Assembly: GCA_003223695.1 (NCBI GenBank)
Contig: QHVY01000091.1
Span: 1 to 23,926 of the forward strand
DNA length: 23,926 bases
Reading direction: 5' to 3'
From: Acidobacteriota bacterium
GTDB lineage: Bacteria; Acidobacteriota; Thermoanaerobaculia; Gp7-AA8
In this document: one piece after another, positions 7,598 to 14,994 of the stretch
How the letters are laid out: each line of letters starts with the position of its first letter
How positions within the stretch are numbered: position 1 is the stretch's first letter
Program-made: the position numbers and the translations under genes
The notes under the pieces: model-generated
What the model was told of the DNA's origin: nothing
The model's database searches: none
Seen by the model: the letters and a program-made list of their open reading frames with translations, nothing else

Positions 7598-9631
7598 ATG
7601 AAACGCGCGCTTCTGCTGCTGTTTTTGCTTGGCTGTCAGCGGGCCGAGACGCCCGCCGCGTCGAAAGCCGGCGACATCATCCTGATCACTATCGACACCA
7701 TGCGCGCGGATTCAGTCGGTTTTGCAGGTAACACACGCGTGAAGACGCCGTTTCTCGACCGCATCGCCAGCGAAGGCATCGTGTTTTCCAACGCCCACGC
7801 CCACAACGTGGTCACGCTGCCGTCACACGTCAACATATTGACCGGTTTGTATCCCTATCAGCATGGCGTGCGCGACAACGCCGGATTCAAGCTCGATCCG
7901 AAACACGAAACCGTCGCCACGATGCTGCGCCGCCCCGGCTACACGACGGGTGCGTTCATCGGCGCGTTTCCGCTCGATTCGCGATTTGGCCTCAATCAAG
8001 GCTTCGATATTTATGACGACAACTACGGAAAAGGGGAGGCCACCCTCGACTTCGTGATTCAGGAGCGTCCGGCGACGGCGGTCCTCGGCGCCGCGACGCG
8101 TTGGTGGCGATCGAACGAGGGCAAGAAGCGATTCATGTGGGTTCACCTCTATGATCCGCACGCCCCCTACCGCCCGCCCGAGCCCTTCGCCACGCAATAC
8201 GCAAGCAATCTCTACCTCGGCGAAATCGCATTCGTCGACGACGCTCTCAACAAATCGCTCCCGCCACTACTCGGTAAAAACACTCTGCTGATCATCACTT
8301 CGGATCACGGCGAAGCGCTCGGCGATCACGGCGAGTTGACTCACGGACTGTTCGCGTACGAGTCGACGCTCAAGATTCCGCTGCTCGTCTGGAAATCTGG
8401 AGTCAAGCATCGCGTCGAGTCGGCCTATGTGCGTCACATCGACGTCGTGCCGACGATTCTCAGCGCCGCCGGCATTTCGAAGCCTGCGCCACTGCTCGGC
8501 GACTCATTGTTTGCGGTGCGCGGCTCGCGCGATGGATATTTCGAATCGCTGTCTGCGGCAATCAATCGCGGATGGGCGCCGCTCACGGGAGTGATCCACG
8601 GCGGCGAGAAATACATCGATTTGCCGATCGGGGAGCTGTACGATCTGCCGCGCGATCCGGCCGAGGCGAACAATCTCCGCGATGAGCGGCGGCGCGATGT
8701 GCAGGAGGCTCGCAGCATTCTTGCGAATTTTCATGCCGGCGTGAACGTCGCGAACCGTACCATCTCGCCGGAGGAGGCCGCGCGGCTGCGCAGTCTTGGC
8801 TATATCGCCGGCTCCGGCGTGCGGAACAAAACGTACACCGCCGCTGACGATCCGAAGAATCTCGTTGCCATCGACCGAAAGCTGCACGACATCATCGACG
8901 CGTACGAGCATCATGATGTGACGCAGGCGATTGCGATCGCGCGGGAAGTTGTCGCCGTCCGTCCGGACATGGCCGCGGGACGTGAGCTTCTGGCGTTTGT
9001 GCTCCAGCAGCACGAGCAGATCGGCGAAGCGATCGCCAATCTTCGCGAGGCGATCCGCGCCGGCGGCGAGACGCAGTCCGCGCGCGTCCAACTCGGACTC
9101 CTGCTCACGGAAACCGGCAGATCATCAGAAGCGCTGAAGATTCTCGCTCCGCTCGCGCAGTCGAACGATCCCGACTCGCTCAACGCATACGGCATCGCCC
9201 TTGCGGACGGAGGAAAATTCGATGACGCAGCGCAGCAGTTTCAACGCGTGCTGAAGAGCGATCCGAACAGCGCCCCCGCGCTGCAAAACCTCGGCATCGT
9301 CGCACTCCGGCGCGATGATGTGCCGTCGGCACAGCAGTATCTCTCACGCGCGCTCGATCTCAATCCGCGATTGCCGCTGGCGTTGAACACGATGGGCGTC
9401 GTCTTCGCGCGGCAGGGCGATTTCGCGCATGCGGTCGAGTATTGGAGCCGCGCCGTGGCGATCGATCCGCACCAATACGACGCGCTCTACAACATTGGCC
9501 TGGTGGAAGGGCGGGCGGGCCATCGCGCCGAGGCGCGGGCGGCGCTGCAAAAGTTTGTGAATACGGCGCCGAAAGAGCGTTACGCCGCGGATATCGAGAC
9601 GGCACGGCGGGCACTCACCGCCTTGCCGTAG
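7598..9631 (+). CDS. Second sulfatase-like lipoprotein with C-terminal TPR repeats
   Basis: A 677-residue paralogue of the product at 821-3007. It has a short lipoprotein signal (MKRALLLLFLLGC, lipobox Cys13), then a sulfatase-fold domain with DIILITIDTMRAD (metal Asp33), the nucleophile region VVTLPSHVNILTG with Thr73 in place of Cys/Ser, and LLIITSDHGEALGDHGE with the late metal ligands. From about residue 420 there are TPR repeats; the motif ALQNLGIVALRRDDVPSAQQYL is a clear one, followed by ALNTMGVVFARQGDFAHAVEYW. As in the first copy, Thr argues against formylglycine chemistry and for a phosphohydrolase- or phosphotransferase-like activity, but the substrate is unknown. The TAG stop is formed at the edge of a palindrome. 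The ATG lies 20 bp from the divergent TauE/SafE start, leaving no ordinary promoter spacer. Confidence 0.87.
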   Translation: MKRALLLLFLLGCQRAETPAASKAGDIILITIDTMRADSVGFAGNTRVKTPFLDRIASEGIVFSNAHAHNVVTLPSHVNILTGLYPYQHGVRDNAGFKLDPKHETVATMLRRPGYTTGAFIGAFPLDSRFGLNQGFDIYDDNYGKGEATLDFVIQERPATAVLGAATRWWRSNEGKKRFMWVHLYDPHAPYRPPEPFATQYASNLYLGEIAFVDDALNKSLPPLLGKNTLLIITSDHGEALGDHGELTHGLFAYESTLKIPLLVWKSGVKHRVESAYVRHIDVVPTILSAAGISKPAPLLGDSLFAVRGSRDGYFESLSAAINRGWAPLTGVIHGGEKYIDLPIGELYDLPRDPAEANNLRDERRRDVQEARSILANFHAGVNVANRTISPEEAARLRSLGYIAGSGVRNKTYTAADDPKNLVAIDRKLHDIIDAYEHHDVTQAIAIAREVVAVRPDMAAGRELLAFVLQQHEQIGEAIANLREAIRAGGETQSARVQLGLLLTETGRSSEALKILAPLAQSNDPDSLNAYGIALADGGKFDDAAQQFQRVLKSDPNSAPALQNLGIVALRRDDVPSAQQYLSRALDLNPRLPLALNTMGVVFARQGDFAHAVEYWSRAVAIDPHQYDALYNIGLVEGRAGHRAEARAALQKFVNTAPKERYAADIETARRALTALP

Positions 9632-9687
9632 GGCACGGCTGCGCCGTGCCGAACTCCGGATTTCGGCACGGCGCAGCCGTGCCCTAC
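9628..9687. repeat. Perfect 26-bp-arm palindrome between sulfatase-like gene and rnc
   Basis: Arms 9628-9653 and 9662-9687 are perfect reverse complements (26 of 26), with the loop CTCCGGAT. The outer sequence reads GTAGGGCACGGCTGCGCCG. The TAG at 9629-9631 within the left arm is the stop codon of the upstream gene, and the right arm ends 12 bases before the chosen rnc start. As RNA it would form a very stable uninterrupted double-stranded stem. There is no T-run after it, so it is not a standard intrinsic terminator. Confidence 0.92.
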
Positions 9688-9699
9688 ACTGTTGAATGC

Positions 9700-10389
9700 G
9701 TGCAGCGCGACCTTTCCACATTCGAAGAGCGCATCGGTTACAAATTCCAGCGCCGCGATCTCCTCACGCGCGCACTCACGCACAAGTCGTATTCGCACGA
9801 AGCGAGGCACGAGGGCGTTCAGGACAATGAAACGTTCGAATTTCTCGGCGACTCCGTCCTGGGCTTCGTCATCGGCGACATCTTGTTTTGTCGTTTCCCG
9901 ACCCTCGATGAGGGCGCGCTCTCGAAGATGAAGGCCTATCTTGTCAGCGCCACGAGCCTGGCCGAGAAGGCCCGCACGTTCGGCATGGGCGACGTCATTT
10001 ACCTCGGCGTCGGCGAAGAGAAGTCAGGCGGCCGAAAAAAGGAGTCGCTGCTGGCGAATCTTTTCGAAGCGATGATCGCCGCAGTCTATTTGGATGGCGG
10101 CATCGAGCCCGCGCGAACGCTCATCGAGAAGTCGTTTGCCAGCGAGATCGATTCGATCGACTCCGAAGATTTGCTGTTCAAGGATTACAAAACCGCGCTG
10201 CAGGAGGTCGCGCAGGGGAAGGGCCTGCAGCTCCCCGACTACAACGTGATCGAGGAAGTCGGCCCCGATCACGACAAACGATTCGTCGTCGAAGTGAGAG
10301 TGGGCAACCTCGTCGCGCGCGGCGAAGGATCGTCGAAAAAGGAGGCGCAGCAGCAGGCGGCGAAACATGCGCTGCGCGACTTTGCGTAA
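9700..10389 (+). CDS. rnc: Ribonuclease III
   Basis: A 229-residue enzyme that cleaves double-stranded RNA in rRNA maturation and mRNA control. Residues about 8-150 are the catalytic domain with the signature NETFEFLGDSVL (43-54), and ESLLANLFEAMIAAVYLDGG provides the second acidic cluster, with Asn where E. coli has Asp and with the key Glu present. Residues about 155-229 form the double-stranded-RNA-binding domain (DYKTALQEVAQ, GEGSSKKEAQQQAAKHAL). The frame is open further upstream through the palindrome, but GTG at 9700 gives a normal N-terminus (VQRDLSTFEERIGYKF). GTG at 9679 is possible but lies inside the palindrome. The gene overlaps the EnvC-like gene by 23 bases. The perfect hairpin upstream suggests possible self-regulation. 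Confidence 0.95.
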   Translation: MQRDLSTFEERIGYKFQRRDLLTRALTHKSYSHEARHEGVQDNETFEFLGDSVLGFVIGDILFCRFPTLDEGALSKMKAYLVSATSLAEKARTFGMGDVIYLGVGEEKSGGRKKESLLANLFEAMIAAVYLDGGIEPARTLIEKSFASEIDSIDSEDLLFKDYKTALQEVAQGKGLQLPDYNVIEEVGPDHDKRFVVEVRVGNLVARGEGSSKKEAQQQAAKHALRDFA

Positions 10390-11503
10390 AACGATCGTTC
10401 TTTTATCCGTGCTTCTGCTCGCTCAGGCAGGAGCTCCACAAAATCCCGATCTCGAACGCATCCGCGACGAGATTACCCGCTTGCGGCAGAAGCTCGACGA
10501 TGTGCGCACGCAGACTCAGACAGCGGAGCGCGAGCTGGAGGAAGTGGGCATCGAGCTCGACATCCGCACGCGGGAGCTGGAGATCGCCAGGCGAATTGAA
10601 TCGGATCTCGAGCAGCAGCAGCACAAGATCGAGGGCGACATTGCGTCGCTCACGAATCGCATTGCGCAGCAAAAAGATTTTTTGCGCAAGCGGCTCGCTG
10701 CGCTTTATCGGTTGGGGCGACTGAGTTACGTGCGCCTGCTGCTGTCGATCGACGATCCCGCAAAGCGGGATCCGCTGCAGGCGGTGTCGATGCTGACGTA
10801 TCTCGCCTCTCGCGATGCTCGCACGATCGCACTCTTTGATGCCAATCGTCAGCAGCTTCGCGAGGACTACGCTGCTCTCGCCGTGCGTCAGCGGAGCGTG
10901 GCCGACGCGCGGAAGATTGTGCAGCAGCGGCAGGAGGCGGTCGCGGCAACGCATGCGCGGAAAGAGCAACTGGTGGCCGCGCTGCATCACCAGTCTGCGC
11001 AGTCGGAGCAGCAGATCGCAAATCTGGAGGAGAAGGCGAAGCGGCTGGAGCATCTCATCGATGTCCTCTCCAGTCAGAATGCCGGCGCGCCGGTGGAGGC
11101 GGACATCCGCAGTGTCCAGGGGGCGCTGAGCTGGCCGGTCGATGGAAAAGTCATCGAAACGTTTGGGCGGCAAGTTGAGCCGAAGTTTTCGACGGTCACC
11201 TTCAATAATGGCCTGAAAATCGCCGCAGCGGCCGGCACGGAGGTCCGCTCCATCTTTCCGGGAACAGTTCTATTTTCCCAGTGGTTCAAGGGATACGGTA
11301 ATTTGATCATCCTCGACCACGGCAATCGCGTCTTCTCGCTGTACGGAAACCTAAAATCGCCCTCGGTGGCGGTCGGTGACAAAGTGCGCGCTGGACAGGC
11401 GATTGCAGGCGTGGGCGAGTCGGAAGAGGCGCAATTGGGTTATCTCTACTTCGAGATCCGGCAGGACAATAAGCCTGAGGATCCGCAGAAATGGTTACGA
11501 TAA
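10367..11503 (+). CDS. EnvC-like murein hydrolase activator (degenerate LytM/M23 domain)
   Basis: A 378-residue protein with an N-terminal signal segment (residues about 8-23), a long coiled coil (about 26-235, rich in Gln/Glu/Arg heptads) and a C-terminal LytM/M23 domain (about 255-375). The LytM domain lacks its zinc ligands: the usual HxGxD region is NNGLKI, the YAHL position is YGNL, and LHFEIR is LYFEIR. This matches EnvC, which is not itself a hydrolase but activates cell-wall amidases during division. It overlaps rnc by 23 bases and abuts the S41 protease gene (TAATG), so the three are probably one operon. EnvC-like and S41 protease genes are often adjacent. TTG at 10382 is an alternative start. 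Confidence 0.9.
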   Translation: MRCATLRKTIVLLSVLLLAQAGAPQNPDLERIRDEITRLRQKLDDVRTQTQTAERELEEVGIELDIRTRELEIARRIESDLEQQQHKIEGDIASLTNRIAQQKDFLRKRLAALYRLGRLSYVRLLLSIDDPAKRDPLQAVSMLTYLASRDARTIALFDANRQQLREDYAALAVRQRSVADARKIVQQRQEAVAATHARKEQLVAALHHQSAQSEQQIANLEEKAKRLEHLIDVLSSQNAGAPVEADIRSVQGALSWPVDGKVIETFGRQVEPKFSTVTFNNGLKIAAAAGTEVRSIFPGTVLFSQWFKGYGNLIILDHGNRVFSLYGNLKSPSVAVGDKVRAGQAIAGVGESEEAQLGYLYFEIRQDNKPEDPQKWLR

Positions 11504-12621
11504 TGAGTAAGAAAAAAGCTGCATTTTTCGCGATCTCGGTGGCCGTTGTGTTCTCCCTCATCGGCGGCGCGCTTTTCGGTCAGGCGACGCAAAGGAACAA
11601 CGTATTTCGCTACCTCAGCATCTTCACTGAGGTCTTCGATCTGGTGAGGAACAATTATGTGGAGGCGGTGTCATCCGATCAATTGATGGACGGAGCGTTT
11701 TCCGGCGTCACCGATGCGATCGACGAGTTCAGCTACTACGTGCCGCCGGCGCAGATGGCTGTGTACCGGACGTATGCAATCCCAGGCTCACCCGCTGCCA
11801 AGGCGGGCATCGAACGCGGCGACTTCATCGAGAAAGTCGACGGCAAGGCGACGCAGAAGATGGCCGTGTGGCAGGTGCGCAATGCGCTGCACAGCGCGAA
11901 AGCGGTGCAGTTGCAGGTGCTGCGCGGTGGTCAGACGAAGAGAGACGAGTTCACGATCCAGCAGGCGAACTACCATCCTCTCGCGCTGAGCACCCAGAAA
12001 TTCGGCAGCATCGACTACATCAAGATCCCATATTTTGAGAAGGGGACGGCACAACAACTCAAGAGCGCGCTCGAGAATGTCCGGAAGAGCGGCGATCGCA
12101 AGCTGATCATCGACGTGCGCGGAAACGCTGGCGGCGAGGTCGATGAGGCGATCACCAGCGCCGACGAGCTCCTCACCAGCGGCCTCATCACCTCGGTCGA
12201 GGGACGTCATGCCGACAACAAACGCTGGCAGGCTGACCGCAGCACCGACTACGACGGCGACGTGGAAGTGCTCACGGACAATTCGACGGCGTCGGGCGCG
12301 GAGATTTTCGCCGCGGCGATTCACGGCAACAGCCGAGGAAAAATCGTTGGCGTGAATACCTACGGAAAGGCGATCGTGCAGAAGTTCATCGCCTTGCCGA
12401 GCGGCGGCGGAGTGATGATGACCGTCGCCCACTACACCACGCCCGAGCTGAAGCCGATCAAAGAAGGCGGCGTGAAGCCGGATGTGGTCGTCGACCTGAC
12501 CGCGCAGTCGCTGCGCGGCGACACGAAAGAGGTAAAGCCGCGCCCCGACCTGATCCTCGAGAAAGCGCTGCAGCTCTACAGCGAGCCGCAGCAGAGCGCG
12601 GCGGCGAAAAAAGCGGCGTAA
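11503..12621 (+). CDS. S41-family C-terminal processing peptidase with shortened PDZ domain
   Basis: A 372-residue serine protease with an N-terminal membrane or signal segment (about 6-26), a PDZ remnant (about 90-155) and the S41 catalytic domain. The catalytic dyad is visible as Ser264 in STASGAEIF and Lys289 in TYGKAIVQKF, with the 25-residue spacing known for this family; LIIDVRGNAGGEVDEA is the conserved strand before it. Family members trim periplasmic proteins and, with EnvC-like partners, affect cell-wall enzymes. The PDZ region passes from SYYVPPAQMAVYRTY directly to AIPGSPAAKAG, so the first PDZ strands and the glycine-rich binding loop appear to be missing. ATG at 11503 overlaps the EnvC stop (TAATG); an in-frame ATG at 11491 is less likely. 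Confidence 0.92.
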   Translation: MSKKKAAFFAISVAVVFSLIGGALFGQATQRNNVFRYLSIFTEVFDLVRNNYVEAVSSDQLMDGAFSGVTDAIDEFSYYVPPAQMAVYRTYAIPGSPAAKAGIERGDFIEKVDGKATQKMAVWQVRNALHSAKAVQLQVLRGGQTKRDEFTIQQANYHPLALSTQKFGSIDYIKIPYFEKGTAQQLKSALENVRKSGDRKLIIDVRGNAGGEVDEAITSADELLTSGLITSVEGRHADNKRWQADRSTDYDGDVEVLTDNSTASGAEIFAAAIHGNSRGKIVGVNTYGKAIVQKFIALPSGGGVMMTVAHYTTPELKPIKEGGVKPDVVVDLTAQSLRGDTKEVKPRPDLILEKALQLYSEPQQSAAAKKAA

Positions 12622-12677
12622 ACTAGAACCGGCTCTCAGCCGGTTCGCGCCGGCTGAGAGCCGGCGCCACGTTTTAC
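12618..12677. repeat. Palindromic element after S41 protease gene
   Basis: CCGGCTCTCAGCCGG (12629-12643) and its exact reverse complement (12650-12664) are separated by six bases. Weaker pairing of GTAAAC with GTTTTAC extends the arms outward. The core matches the element inserted in the deiminase-like gene. It overlaps the TAA stop of the protease gene. The gap to the DUF5916 gene (12622-12733) otherwise shows no gene or certain promoter. Confidence 0.85.
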
Positions 12678-12733
12678 GTAACTTTTCGTCGATCTCGGCT
12701 AACCTTTCGTCCGCACGAACGTATCAGGTTGCG

Positions 12734-14944
12734 GTGCGGCAAATTGTCTACGTGCTCCTGGCATTCGCCGCGGCGGCTCCGCTGTGCGCCGCCGATCCGC
12801 CGATCGAGATCTCCCGAGCATCAGGACCGATCACCATCCATGGCGATCTCTCTGATCCGGGATGGCAGAAGGCGACGCGCATCGATCAGTGGTACGAGAC
12901 AAACCCTGGCGAGAACGTCGAGCCGAAGGTGAAAAGCGTCGGCTATCTCACGTACGACGATCATTTTTTCTACGCCGGCTTTCAGTTTTTCGATCCCGAG
13001 CCATCGAAGATTCAGGGTCCGTACAACGATCGTGATCACATCGGAGGCAACACTGACGATTACGGGGGCGTGATTCTCGACACCCGCAACGATGGCAAGA
13101 CGGCGATTCTCTTTCTCGTCAATCCGCGCAACATTCAATACGACTCGGTCAGCGATGACACGACGGGAAACGAAGACTCGTCCCCCGATTGCTACTGGGA
13201 CTCAGCAACGAAGATCAATGCAAATGGATGGACGCTCGAGATCCGCATTCCATTCTCCACGCTGCGCTACAAGGGCTCCACTCCCGAATTTGGCATCATG
13301 CTCTATCGCAACTGGCCGCGCGATCGCCGCTACCAGATGTTTGCCAACAAGCTTCCTCGCGGATCGAACTGCTTCATTTGCAATGAAACCAAATTGGTCG
13401 GGCTGCACGATCTGCCACCTGCCGGCCATATCATCACAGCGCCTTATCTGAACGAGCAATCGATCGGCGAAACCCGCGACGGCCTCGGAACGCCGATCGT
13501 CACTCGGCCGCTAAAGAACAATGCCGGCGTCGATCTGAAATGGACGCCGAGCCGTGATACTGCGATCGACGCGACGGTCAATCCCGATTTCTCGCAGATC
13601 GAGTCGGATACCGCCGTGATCTCCACGAATGCCCGCTTCGCAATCTTCTTTCCAGAGAAACGGCCGTTCTTCCTGGAAGGAAATGAGCTCTTCAACACGC
13701 CGGTGCAGGCGGTCTACACGCGCACGATCACCTCGCCGCGATGGGGCCTTAGAAGCACGGGCAAGATTGGCGAGAACGCGTACACGATCCTGGTGTCGCA
13801 GGACCGAGGCGGCGGATCGGTGATTTTGCCCGGGCCGCTGGGCTCCGATTTCGCGCCGCAGGACTTCTCCTCGAAGAACGGGATCTTTCGCGTGCGGCAC
13901 GATTTCGGAAAATCATTTATCAGCTTCCTCACGACCGATCGCGAAATCAACGGTGGCGGCTATAACCGCGTCTTCGGTCCCGACTTTCAGTGGAAGAATG
14001 ACCGGCACACCATCACCGCACAGTTTCTGATCAGCGACAGCCGCACTCCGAATCGCACCGATCTCGCCGCAGAGTGGAACGGACAGAAACTGCGTTCGTC
14101 AGCATTCGATGGCTGGTATCAATTTCAAACCCGCACCTGGGACTTCTTCCTCGACAACAAAGACTACGGAGACAAGTTCCGCGCCGACATCGGCTTCGTG
14201 CCCCAAGTGGGATATCGCGCGAATTATGAGGAGTTAGGCCATACGGTCTATCCGAAAACCGGATTTTTCAGTCGGGTACGGCTGTACGAGTTCTCGGAAT
14301 ATGACTCGTTGCAGGATGGATCGCAGTTGTATCGCCTGTTCTCGTTCGGCTTCGGAGCTGATGGCAAATACCAATCATTTAGCAGGTGGCGCTATGCGTA
14401 CGAAACATTTCGCGCCGGCGACCGGCTCTTCCAGACACATCGTATTGTTTACAATGAGCAATTTTCAATCAATAAAACCATTACACAATTGGGTTTTAGC
14501 GGTTGGATCGGCCAGCAAGTCGACTTCGCCAACATCCGCCTCGGCCGCGGCGCCAATATCGAGCCGTTTGCCGTGATTCGCCCGACGAACCATCTCGAGC
14601 TCAATTTCAGCGGTGCCATTCAGTGGATCGGTGAGAGCAGCAGGCGTCTGTTTACCTCGCAGTTCGAGCGCGTTCGCGCGACCTACACGTTCAACTCGAA
14701 AATGTTTCTGCGCACGATCGTGCAGAATCAGCGCACCAATCGGTCGCAGGCGCTCTACACATTCGATGTCAATCAGCACAGCGGCTCATTGGCGTCGCAG
14801 CTTCTATTCGCCTACAAAGTCAACTGGCAGACCGTTCTCTATGTCGGCTACGGCGATCTGCGCGGCGTGACCGCCGAAGAGGCGAATTTCCAGCCGCTGA
14901 ACCGCTCGGCGTTCGTCAAGGTCTCGTACGCGTTCCAGCACTGA
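12734..14944 (+). CDS. DUF5916 outer-membrane protein with N-terminal CBM9-like domain
   Basis: A 736-residue exported protein with a signal peptide (MRQIVYVLLAFAAAAPLCA). Residues about 25-215 look like a carbohydrate-binding family 9 type beta-sandwich: ITIHGDLSDPGWQKA is typical of its start, and LEIRIPFSTLRY of its end. From about residue 235 the sequence matches DUF5916, with the characteristic FFPEKRPFFLEGNELF, and then alternates in short amphipathic strands to a final KVSYAFQH. That ending, with an aromatic residue near the C-terminus, suits an outer-membrane beta-barrel. The function of DUF5916 proteins is not established. GTG at 12734 is chosen because it gives the signal peptide; an AGG lies a few bases upstream. 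The gene converges on hutH with 15 bases between stop codons, both lying at a palindrome. Confidence 0.88.
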   Translation: MRQIVYVLLAFAAAAPLCAADPPIEISRASGPITIHGDLSDPGWQKATRIDQWYETNPGENVEPKVKSVGYLTYDDHFFYAGFQFFDPEPSKIQGPYNDRDHIGGNTDDYGGVILDTRNDGKTAILFLVNPRNIQYDSVSDDTTGNEDSSPDCYWDSATKINANGWTLEIRIPFSTLRYKGSTPEFGIMLYRNWPRDRRYQMFANKLPRGSNCFICNETKLVGLHDLPPAGHIITAPYLNEQSIGETRDGLGTPIVTRPLKNNAGVDLKWTPSRDTAIDATVNPDFSQIESDTAVISTNARFAIFFPEKRPFFLEGNELFNTPVQAVYTRTITSPRWGLRSTGKIGENAYTILVSQDRGGGSVILPGPLGSDFAPQDFSSKNGIFRVRHDFGKSFISFLTTDREINGGGYNRVFGPDFQWKNDRHTITAQFLISDSRTPNRTDLAAEWNGQKLRSSAFDGWYQFQTRTWDFFLDNKDYGDKFRADIGFVPQVGYRANYEELGHTVYPKTGFFSRVRLYEFSEYDSLQDGSQLYRLFSFGFGADGKYQSFSRWRYAYETFRAGDRLFQTHRIVYNEQFSINKTITQLGFSGWIGQQVDFANIRLGRGANIEPFAVIRPTNHLELNFSGAIQWIGESSRRLFTSQFERVRATYTFNSKMFLRTIVQNQRTNRSQALYTFDVNQHSGSLASQLLFAYKVNWQTVLYVGYGDLRGVTAEEANFQPLNRSAFVKVSYAFQH

Positions 14945-14994
14945 GTGTGCGGACCGGCTTTAGCCGGTCGGCCGGCTGAAGCCGGCCCTCACAC
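14945..14994. repeat. Palindrome at the convergent ends of DUF5916 gene and hutH
   Basis: The arms (about 14945-14969 and 14970-14994) are imperfect reverse complements with GTGTG/CACAC at the ends and CCGGCTTTAGCCGG / CCGGCTGAAGCCGG inside. The element starts right after the DUF5916 stop. On the minus strand it encodes the last residues of HutH (SVRAGFSRPTG) and its TAA stop. As RNA it forms a hairpin in both directions and may separate the two convergent transcripts. Confidence 0.82.

Noticed and set aside
9628..9687. Intrinsic terminator for the second sulfatase-like gene
   Set aside because: The stem is strong but no T-run follows on either strand, so ordinary intrinsic termination is not supported.
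9442..9699. Upstream in-frame extension of rnc through the palindrome
   Set aside because: It overlaps the end of the sulfatase-like gene in another frame, reads through the palindrome, and gives residues with no RNase III similarity; GTG 9700 fits the family N-terminus.
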